10,369 nt of DNA, taken from Azophilus sp964572185 (GTDB taxonomy: Bacteria > Pseudomonadota > Gammaproteobacteria > Pseudomonadales > Azotimanducaceae). The stretch spans positions 1 through 10,369 of the forward strand of contig CAZNFI010000110.1 of NCBI GenBank assembly GCA_964572185.1, written 5' to 3'. Below are positions 1 through 5,227 of the stretch, one piece after another. The stretch's first letter is position 1, and every line of letters starts with the position of its first letter. Position numbers and translations under genes: made by a program. The notes under the pieces are model-generated. The model saw only the letters and a program-made list of their open reading frames with translations, was not told the origin of the DNA and ran no database searches.

Positions 1-60
1 GTCGTGCCTGCGCATGAACACCAGAGTGGTTGCCGTCGGCCAGGACGGCGAGGGCGCCTG
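1..60. other. window edge, no assignable gene
   Basis: This is the stretch downstream of the MAPEG stop codon. On the minus strand an ATG at 15-13 starts an open frame that runs off the window after five codons (M-R-R-H-D). There is no recognisable SD and too little sequence to judge, so I assign nothing. Confidence 0.3.
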
Positions 61-453
61 TCAGACCGCCTTGACGATGAACCCGATCAGCGAGCCCAGC
101 AGGAAAATGTAGATGGTCGGCATGGTGACGTAGAGCGGCAGGCTGCGCTTCTCCGGTGCCCGGTAGTAGCCGAGCGCGTACAGCAGGCGGCCGATCGGCC
201 AGATGGCGCCGATTGCGGCGGCCCAGAGCGGGTCTACGGCTACCGCGAACAGCCACAGGCCGGGCAGGAACAGGGCCAGGTGCTCCAGCGTGTTCTGGTG
301 GGCGCGTACGTGGCGAACGTATTCTTCGGGGCCGTCGTGCGATGGCGCCGGAATGCTGAAACGGCCCCGTGCCATGCCGGCCTTGAACAGGGTGAAGTAG
401 TAGACGAGCAGCGCAACGCTGCTGACTATCCCGGGGTAAACGTATTCGCCCAT
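61..453 (-). CDS. MAPEG family membrane protein
   Basis: Small integral membrane protein of 130 aa, the usual size for the MAPEG superfamily (membrane-associated proteins in eicosanoid and glutathione metabolism, including microsomal glutathione S-transferases). Four hydrophobic segments lie at about residues 7-27, 58-73, 75-95 and 106-127, which fits the four-helix MAPEG fold. Between the first two helices is RAHQNTLE (50-57), the conserved R-x-H-x-N-x-x-E-like signature that in relatives helps bind glutathione. Before the last helix comes GRLLYALGYYRAPEKR (88-103), matching the family's R-x-x-Y-x-x-G-Y loop. I chose the ATG at 453: it follows GAGGCGAAG and starts just before the first helix, whereas the longer frame back to 555 adds a polar, Arg-rich stretch unlike the family. 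It is divergent from the ligase operon. Bacterial MAPEG proteins mostly lack a known substrate, so glutathione-dependent detoxification is only a family-level inference. Confidence 0.85.
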   Translation of the reverse strand: MGEYVYPGIVSSVALLVYYFTLFKAGMARGRFSIPAPSHDGPEEYVRHVRAHQNTLEHLALFLPGLWLFAVAVDPLWAAAIGAIWPIGRLLYALGYYRAPEKRSLPLYVTMPTIYIFLLGSLIGFIVKAV

Positions 454-647
454 CTTCGCCTCGGTAACAGTGAACTCGGGTGCAAGGATACACGCTGTGG
501 GTTCCACCACCACGCGGGACCGGGCCGCATGGCAACGACTCAGGATCCGCGCCACTGCTCACGGGCTGACGGTTACCGCGCGGCGGCTACGGTGATGCGG
601 GCGTTGTCCGACACTCCGCGATCCGGTTTTGCCCCTGCCGCGCGGCT

Positions 648-653
648 TATACT
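648..653 (+). promoter_or_regulatory. putative -10 box for the ligase operon
   Basis: TATACT matches the sigma-70 -10 consensus TATAAT at five of six positions, inside GGCTTATACTCTGC. No convincing -35 is present at 16-18 bp (GGTTTT at 625-630), so the promoter would be weak or activator-dependent. Transcription would start near 660, giving a leader of about 115 nt before the ligase ATG. Confidence 0.4.
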
Positions 654-669
654 CTGCAATGTTTGCAGA
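653..669. promoter_or_regulatory. 17-bp palindrome, candidate operator
   Basis: TCTGCAA-TGT-TTGCAGA is a perfect 7-bp inverted repeat with a 3-bp centre. It begins on the last base of the -10-like box and covers the expected start of transcription, which is a typical position for a repressor operator. The same bases could form a hairpin at the very 5' end of the mRNA. No regulator gene is in the window, so the binding protein is unknown. Confidence 0.45.
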
Positions 670-684
670 TGGTACGGAGGCCAG

Positions 685-744
685 GTGGCGAGTTTTTCGT
701 TGAGGACGCATTGTTCGGGTGGCGCGCGGCGCTTCGCAGCCTGA
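685..744 (+). CDS. possible leader mini-ORF 1 (19 aa)
   Basis: GTG-started frame reading VASFSLRTHCSGGARRFAA, then TGA at 742-744. It has the best SD in the leader: GGAGG at 676-680, four bases before the GTG. Its stop overlaps the next mini-ORF's start as TGATG. The Arg/Gly/Ala-rich peptide resembles nothing I know. If translated, its likely role is to deliver ribosomes toward the ligase start, which has no SD of its own. Chance occurrence is quite possible. Confidence 0.25.
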   Translation: MASFSLRTHCSGGARRFAA

Positions 745-779
745 TGACTGTCGCGAATCATCCCGACTCGGCGCCATGA
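744..779 (+). CDS. possible leader mini-ORF 2 (11 aa)
   Basis: ATG at 744 opens MTVANHPDSAP and stops at TGA 777-779, sharing ATGA with the ligase ATG at 776. Its own start overlaps the stop of the preceding mini-ORF (TGATG). There is no SD directly before it, so it could only be read by reinitiation. It is too short for homology evidence; only the doubly overlapping arrangement supports it. Confidence 0.2.
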   Translation: MTVANHPDSAP

Positions 780-2437
780 CGGTGCCACCTGGCGGGCAGC
801 CGGCTGACGATGCTGCTGCAGCCCGGTACAGGCGTGCCGGGTGGTGGGGTGGCCGGACGTTGCTGCAGCGTTTCGAGTTACACGTTGCCCGGGCTGCGCA
901 AGCGCTTGCCCTGGTCAGTGGCGAAGTCGCGCTGTCGCGGGCCGAACTGTGGCGCGCCGCGGGCGAGGCCGCGGAGAAGATTCGAGACGTTACTGGCCCG
1001 CGGCGGCGGGTGGTGGTATTGCTGCTGCCCAACGATGTGGCCTGGCCGGTCATGTTCCTGGGCGTGCTGCGCGCCGGCCAGGTGCCCGCCACGCCACCGG
1101 TCACCACCAGCGCCAACCACCTGCGGCACATCTTCGAACTGACCGAACCGGCGCTGGTCGTTACCGTCAGTCGGCACCGGCGGGCGGCGCCCGTGGATAC
1201 GGTGCGGCAGGCTGCCGCCGGGGCAGCCGGTATCGCGGTCGGCCTGGCCGAAGGCAGTTCGCTGGACATCTGCGAGCCGCCGGCAGCCTCGGCGCCAGGC
1301 GCCCCGGCATCGGGCGTCGACGTGGCGGAGGCCACCGCGCACCTGATGTTCACCTCCGGTACCACCGGGCCGCCCAAAGTGGTGAGCCACAGCGAAGACT
1401 CGCTGGCCACGCTCAACCTGCAGTTCGCGGAGCGCTTTTCGCTCGGCCCCGACACCCCGGTGTTCATGCCGTCGCCGCTTGGCCACAGCGTGGGCGCCAT
1501 CCACGGCGCGCGCCTGTCGATGTTCCTGGGCGCGCCGCTCATTGTTCAGGATCAATGGGATGCCTCGAGCGCACTCGACCTGGTTGCGCGTCACCGCGCC
1601 GCGTTCACCGCGGCCGCCACGCCGTTCCTGTTCGACCTGGCCAATACCCCCTGGCGCGGATCCGAGCCCAAGCTGGCGCCGCTCAAGAGCTTCCTGTGCG
1701 GCGGCGCCCAGGTGCCCCCGGCGCTGGTGCGGCGCTGCCGAACGGAGTTTCCCAACACCTTCGTGACGCCGCTGTGGGGCATGACCGAAGGCGGCCTGAC
1801 CACCTGTGTGGCGGGCTCGAGCGATGAACAGTTGGAGACCACGGTGGGTGTGGGGCTGCCGGGCCTGGAATTGCGTACGCTCAGCGACGACATGCGGCTG
1901 CAGGCCCGCGGCGCCGGCGAACTGGTGATGCGCGGGCCGGGTGTCTTCAACGGCTATTACGCACAGCCGGAAACCTACGCCGGGCACCTGGTCGGCGATG
2001 GTTTCTTCCGCACCGGCGACCTGGCCCGTATCGATGCCGACGGATACCTGTCGATCACCGGCAGGGTCAAGGACCTGATTATCCGGGGCGGCGTGAACAT
2101 CTCCCCGGTCGAAACGGAGAATGTCATCGCCGCCCACCCCGATGTCGCCGGCGTGGCGGTCATCGGCTGGCCCGACGAGCGCCTCGGCGAGCGTCTCTGT
2201 GCGGCCGTGCAGAGCAAGGCTCCCCTGACGTTGACCGGCATCCTTGATTTCTGTGCTGCGCAGGGCCTGCCGCGCCGGTACTGGCCGGAGCGCCTTGAAC
2301 CGGTCGAGCGCTTTCCACGCACGGCGGCGGGCAAGATTCGCAAGCACATATTGCGCAACCGGCTTCTGGAACGCGCCACGGCAGCGGGCGGGAACGACCC
2401 CGGCGGCGCCGGGCCGCACCCTGGAGAAAACCGATGA
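776..2437 (+). CDS. AMP-forming acyl-CoA ligase (ANL superfamily)
   Basis: Activates a carboxylic acid with ATP to an acyl-adenylate and transfers it to CoA; expected to be cytoplasmic. The 553 aa length is normal for the family and all core motifs are present. With numbering from ATG 776: phosphate loop FTSGTTGPPK (192-201), WGMTEGG (334-340, the YGxTE-type motif), RTGDLA (412-417, ribose-binding Asp), hinge GRVKDLIIRGG (429-439), and PRTAAGKIRK (514-523) with catalytic Lys520. The closest feel is the medium-chain / cyclohexanecarboxylate-CoA ligase type, but the substrate cannot be read from motifs. The start is uncertain. ATG 776 has no SD but overlaps a leader mini-ORF stop; an in-frame GTG at 719 has a distant GAGGA. 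The domain begins near residue 20, so both are possible. The last 15 codons form one copy of a tandem duplication. First gene of a coupled operon. Confidence 0.9.
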   Translation: MTVPPGGQPADDAAAARYRRAGWWGGRTLLQRFELHVARAAQALALVSGEVALSRAELWRAAGEAAEKIRDVTGPRRRVVVLLLPNDVAWPVMFLGVLRAGQVPATPPVTTSANHLRHIFELTEPALVVTVSRHRRAAPVDTVRQAAAGAAGIAVGLAEGSSLDICEPPAASAPGAPASGVDVAEATAHLMFTSGTTGPPKVVSHSEDSLATLNLQFAERFSLGPDTPVFMPSPLGHSVGAIHGARLSMFLGAPLIVQDQWDASSALDLVARHRAAFTAAATPFLFDLANTPWRGSEPKLAPLKSFLCGGAQVPPALVRRCRTEFPNTFVTPLWGMTEGGLTTCVAGSSDEQLETTVGVGLPGLELRTLSDDMRLQARGAGELVMRGPGVFNGYYAQPETYAGHLVGDGFFRTGDLARIDADGYLSITGRVKDLIIRGGVNISPVETENVIAAHPDVAGVAVIGWPDERLGERLCAAVQSKAPLTLTGILDFCAAQGLPRRYWPERLEPVERFPRTAAGKIRKHILRNRLLERATAAGGNDPGGAGPHPGENR

Positions 2438-2517
2438 ACCGGCTGCAACCGGACAACACCGACCCTGGCGGCGCAGACCCAAACCCGGGAGAGCAGCGAT
2501 GAAGCGAGTCGAACTGG
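2393..2517 (+). repeat. diverged tandem duplication at the ligase/hydrolase junction
   Basis: Bases 2393-2452 align without gaps to 2458-2517 at a 65-base offset. I count 43 of 60 identical, including 34 of 45 over the part ending at the TGA. Each copy carries an SD (GGAGA at 2423; GGGAGAG at 2487) and an ATGA stop/start overlap (2434, 2499). Read in their respective frames, the copies give DPGGAGPHPGENR-stop and DPGGADPNPGEQR-stop. Similarity fades upstream of 2393. Confidence 0.65.
2434..2502 (+). CDS. 22-codon mini-ORF between ligase and hydrolase
   Basis: ATG at 2434 opens a 22-residue frame, MNRLQPDNTDPGGADPNPGE then QR, ending in TGA at 2500-2502. It overlaps the ligase stop and the hydrolase start as ATGA on both sides. 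An SD (GGAGA 2423-2427) sits six bases before it. The Pro/Gly/Asp-rich peptide has no recognisable domain. Its C-terminal half resembles the ligase C-terminus because this segment is a tandem duplicate of that junction. The likely role, if any, is to pass ribosomes on to the hydrolase; a functional peptide is unproven. Confidence 0.35.
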   Translation: MNRLQPDNTDPGGADPNPGEQR

Positions 2518-3293
2518 GCGATATCGTCGTCAACTATCGCCAGCGGGGCTCGGGCCCGGCGGTGGTGCTGCTGCACGGCCTGGCCGAAGACCATCGGAGC
2601 TGGGATGCGGTTGCCGCCCACCTGGACGGTTTCACCACCTATGCCGTCGACCTGCGCGGACACGGGCAAACCAGCACCGGGCAGGGCAACGGCACGCTCG
2701 GGCAACTGAGCGGTGACCTGACCGAATTTCTGAACACCGTGAGTGGCCCGGCAGCCGTGGTGGGGTATTCGCTGGGCGGCACCATCGGGCTTGATGCCGC
2801 AACGGCCGCGGATGCGCCGATCCGGCAGCTGGTGGTGGTGGCCACCTCATCGGTGGTCGGCGCCGCCGCGGCCGATTTCTTCGCCGGCCGCATCGCCCAG
2901 CTCGAGGCCGGGGACAGCGCCGCGTTTGCCGCCGGCCTGCGCGGCGACACGTCGCTGCAGATCGTCTCCGAGGCCGACCTCGACACGGTAGTGGCGGCCC
3001 GCCTGGCCGCGGTCGGAGACGGCAGCGGCTATATCAACGCCGCCCGCGCCATGATCGGAGTGCGGGCCGAGCCGCTCAATCCGCGGCTGGCAGGTATCAG
3101 GGCGCCGCTCGACATCGTCGGCGCCACCGATGATGTCTTCTGTCCGCGCCGGGCAGCGGATATCATCGCCGCTGCCGTGCCCCACGGCCGCTATCACGAG
3201 ATTGCCGGCGCCGGTCACCTGATCTCGGTCGACCAGCCCGCCCGCTACGGCGAGTTGCTGGCCCGGCTGCTGTACGAAGGGAGTACGCGATGA
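2499..3293 (+). CDS. alpha/beta-fold hydrolase
   Basis: Serine hydrolase of 264 aa, typical for this fold; probably cleaves an ester, enol-lactone or thioester in the cytoplasm. Visible features: oxyanion-side LHGL (25-28) after strand 3, DLRGHG (51-56), nucleophile elbow GYSLGG (89-94) with Ser91, acid residue in GATDD (Asp211 or Asp212), and catalytic His240 in GAGHL. A short cap lies at about 120-190. The layout resembles 3-oxoadipate enol-lactonase and related small esterases, but that does not fix the substrate. ATG 2499 is chosen because GGGAGAG precedes it by five bases and the protein begins directly at the first beta strand; the frame open upstream to 2244 is just the ligase region read out of phase. 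Its stop overlaps the next start as ATGA at 3290, so translation is probably coupled to the LLM gene. Confidence 0.88.
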   Translation: MKRVELGDIVVNYRQRGSGPAVVLLHGLAEDHRSWDAVAAHLDGFTTYAVDLRGHGQTSTGQGNGTLGQLSGDLTEFLNTVSGPAAVVGYSLGGTIGLDAATAADAPIRQLVVVATSSVVGAAAADFFAGRIAQLEAGDSAAFAAGLRGDTSLQIVSEADLDTVVAARLAAVGDGSGYINAARAMIGVRAEPLNPRLAGIRAPLDIVGATDDVFCPRRAADIIAAAVPHGRYHEIAGAGHLISVDQPARYGELLARLLYEGSTR

Positions 3294-4333
3294 CCCATCG
3301 ATACGGAATTTCTCTGGGGGTGAGCCCCCGGGAGCCCCTCAGCCGCACGACCGAACTGGCCCGGGTGGTCGATGAGGGCGGCTTCGAGGTGCTCTGGTAC
3401 ATCGATTTCCAGCTCGGCATGAAGGACGTGTACGCGGCCATGAACCTGGCGGCAATGTCCACGAACAACGCACTCATCGGTACGGGTGTGACGAACCTGG
3501 TCACCCGACACCCCACCGTCACCGCCAACGCCATGGCTGCGCTCGATGAACTGTCCGGCGGCCGCGCGGTACTCGGCCTCGGCGCCGGCTGGTCGGCGGT
3601 GCTCGGCGCCGGCGCAACGCCGTCCAGGGTGGGCGAGCTGCGCACCGGCATCGAAGGCTTTCGCCGCCTGTTCACCGGCGAAGCCTGCGAGTTCGACGGC
3701 ACCGAGGTACGGCTGGCCACTGCCAGGCGGCAGATTCCCATCTATCTGGCGGCATCCCAGCCCGCCATGCTGCGTCTCGCCGGCGAGACCTGTGACGGAG
3801 TCGTGCTGATGGGCGCCGCCGACCCGGAGTTCTGTGCATGGCAGCTGGAGTTCATCCACGAAGGCCTGGCGCGAGCCGGGCGCAGCCGGGACCAGCTCAC
3901 GGTCGACCTGTTCCTCACCATGTCGGTCGGTGACGACGAGGCGAGCGCCATCGACGACATTCGGGCCTGGGCCACCAGCCAGGCCGCCACCTTCCATCCA
4001 TGGAAACGGATGCCGCCGGCCTGGGAGCGCTTCCGCCCCGACTTCGCCCGGGCCGCGGATGCCTACCACCTGGTCGATCACCTGTCGCTCAAGGCCGGGC
4101 ACAAGGCGATCGTGTCGGATGAGTTTGCCCGGTCGGTGGCGCTGGCCGGCAATCTCGATACCTGCGTTCGGCGTCTGCGCCAACTCTGGCGGCTGGACAT
4201 CGACCGCATCACCTTCGCGCTGCTGTCAGGAGGGCGTATGCAGCGCCTGGCGTATCTATCCGATACGGTAATCGGCGCTGTGCAAGAAGGCGCTGTGCAA
4301 GAAGGCGCTGTGCAAGAAAAGGGAGCGGGCTGA
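3290..4333 (+). CDS. LLM-class flavin/F420-dependent oxidoreductase
   Basis: Member of the bacterial luciferase-like superfamily, 347 aa, a TIM-barrel flavin- or F420-using oxidoreductase. It resembles the methylenetetrahydromethanopterin-reductase-like branch: TGVTNLVTRHP (65-75) followed by ALDELSGGRAVLGLGAG (84-100), then IPIYLAASQPAMLRLAGE (149-166), the usual substrate/cofactor-side strands. Such enzymes perform monooxygenation (including Baeyer-Villiger reactions) or hydride transfer. Which cofactor is used cannot be told here, and F420 is not universal in proteobacteria. SD GGGAG (3279-3283) lies six bases before the ATG, which overlaps the hydrolase stop. The C-terminus is odd: three identical GAVQE pentapeptides (329-343) and then KGAG, beyond where the fold should end. 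The stop shares one base with the SDR start (TGATG). Confidence 0.87.
   Translation: MTHRYGISLGVSPREPLSRTTELARVVDEGGFEVLWYIDFQLGMKDVYAAMNLAAMSTNNALIGTGVTNLVTRHPTVTANAMAALDELSGGRAVLGLGAGWSAVLGAGATPSRVGELRTGIEGFRRLFTGEACEFDGTEVRLATARRQIPIYLAASQPAMLRLAGETCDGVVLMGAADPEFCAWQLEFIHEGLARAGRSRDQLTVDLFLTMSVGDDEASAIDDIRAWATSQAATFHPWKRMPPAWERFRPDFARAADAYHLVDHLSLKAGHKAIVSDEFARSVALAGNLDTCVRRLRQLWRLDIDRITFALLSGGRMQRLAYLSDTVIGAVQEGAVQEGAVQEKGAG
4274..4318 (+). repeat. perfect 15-bp triple tandem repeat
   Basis: GGCGCTGTGCAAGAA occurs three times with no base difference (4274-4288, 4289-4303, 4304-4318), in frame, encoding GAVQE x3 at the tail of the LLM protein. Perfect identity points to recent slippage or recombination. 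Copy number changes would keep the frame. Confidence 0.95.
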
Positions 4334-5094
4334 TGGCTGACGATCTTCGCGTGGCGTTGGTTACCGCCGCTGCCGGCGCCGGTATCGGTGCCGCGGTGGC
4401 GCGGCGGCTTGCCGCCGATGGCCTCGACGTGGTGGTGACCGATGCCCACGAGCGCCGCTGCCGGGAATTCGCCGGGGCGCTGTCTGAAGAACTGGGGCGC
4501 GACATCGCCGCCTGGCCCCTCGATGTGACCGACCACGCCCGGGTGCAAGCCGTGATCGATGCAGTGGTGGCCGCCAAGGGACGCCTCGATGTGCTCGTCA
4601 ACAATGCGGGATGGTCGAAGATCGAGCCGGTGGCGGAAATGTCGCTGGAAACCTGGCAGCGCTGCCTCGACGTGGACCTCACCGGCACCTTCGCGTGCAT
4701 GCGCTACGCGCTGCCGGCGATGATCGCCGCGGGCGGCGGCTCGATCGTCAACATCTCCTCGATCGCCGCCTGGGAGATGTCGGCCGCGCACGGCGCCGCG
4801 TATTCCGCCGCCAAGGCCGGCGTGCTGGCGCTGACCCGGGTCGCCGCCGCCGAGAACGGAAAACACGGGGTACGCGTCAATGCTGTCGCGCCCGGGCTGA
4901 TCTACAACGACTTTCTGCGCCGGATTTACCCCGAGGAGTTCTTTCGCGACTACCTCTCCGATACGGCGTTTCTGGGCCGCATCGGTGCACCCGAGGATGT
5001 CGCGAACATGGTTTCCTACCTGGCGTCCGACCAGGCCGGATATGTCACGGGCGAGGTTTTCACCGTCTCGGGCGGCGTCTCGGCGCGCGGATAA
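4333..5094 (+). CDS. SDR family NAD(P)-dependent oxidoreductase
   Basis: Classical short-chain dehydrogenase/reductase of 253 aa, interconverting an alcohol and a ketone in the cytoplasm. The Rossmann glycine motif reads TAAAGAGIG (11-19), with Ala where most relatives have Gly in TGxxxGIG. Asp37 at the end of strand 2 (VVVTD) favours NAD(H). Further motifs: DVT (64-66), NNAG (90-93), NISS (140-143, Ser143 probable), YSAAK (157-161, catalytic Tyr157 and Lys161), APG (about 187-189), and the C-terminal VSGG typical of FabG-like SDRs. The position usually held by the tetrad Asn (DVNLTG) is Asp115 here (DVDLTG). The ATG shares one base with the LLM stop, and GGGAG (4321-4325) serves as SD. It is the last gene of the operon, convergent with the BCCT gene. 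The substrate is unknown; oxidation of a pathway alcohol is inferred from the neighbours. Confidence 0.92.
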   Translation: MADDLRVALVTAAAGAGIGAAVARRLAADGLDVVVTDAHERRCREFAGALSEELGRDIAAWPLDVTDHARVQAVIDAVVAAKGRLDVLVNNAGWSKIEPVAEMSLETWQRCLDVDLTGTFACMRYALPAMIAAGGGSIVNISSIAAWEMSAAHGAAYSAAKAGVLALTRVAAAENGKHGVRVNAVAPGLIYNDFLRRIYPEEFFRDYLSDTAFLGRIGAPEDVANMVSYLASDQAGYVTGEVFTVSGGVSARG

Positions 5095-5160
5095 GGTTAA
5101 CCGGCAGCAGAGGGCATTGCATGCGGCCGAGCCATGAAGCCTGCGCCCGCTGGCCGGATT

Positions 5161-5213
5161 CCCGGCGCTGAAACCGGGTCGATTGGCGCCCGAGTCGCCG
5201 TCGGCGACGACGG
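5161..5213. terminator. weak hairpins in the convergent spacer
   Basis: Between the convergent SDR and BCCT stops are small dyads: CCCGG-N8-CCGGG (5161-5178), GTCGCC-GTC-GGCGAC (5194-5208) and an alternative CCGTC-N6-GACGG (5198-5213). None is followed by a T-run on either strand, so they are poor intrinsic terminators. Position is the main argument. Confidence 0.25.
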
Positions 5214-5227
5214 TCTGCGCGGGTAGC

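Larger units (their letters stand above)
454..775. other. divergent intergenic region, MAPEG / ligase
   Basis: About 320 bases separate the two divergent genes. Toward the ligase there is a -10-like box (648-653), a palindrome (653-669), a strong SD (GGAGG 676-680) and two leader mini-ORFs; these are listed separately. Toward MAPEG the only candidate is TATCCT on the minus strand (490-485), with no good -35 at 16-18 bp. The part at about 514-640 shows nothing I can name. Confidence 0.5.

Noticed and set aside
454..555. N-terminal extension of the MAPEG frame to 555
   Set aside because: It adds a polar, Arg-rich segment not found in MAPEG proteins, and the ATG at 453 has a suitable SD.
2244..2498. 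N-terminal extension of the hydrolase frame
   Set aside because: This part is the ligase gene read out of phase; SD and fold both place the start at 2499.
878..2533. Long minus-strand open frame (551 codons) opposite the ligase
   Set aside because: The ligase on the plus strand has every core family motif. The antisense frame is Arg/Gly/Ala-rich without any domain, a common by-product of GC-rich codon use.
3245..4183. Minus-strand open frame (312 codons) opposite the first LLM gene
   Set aside because: Same reason: the sense gene is certain, and the antisense translation shows no family pattern.
5095..5227. Intrinsic terminator between the convergent genes
   Set aside because: Hairpins exist but no T-run follows on either strand; listed only at low confidence.
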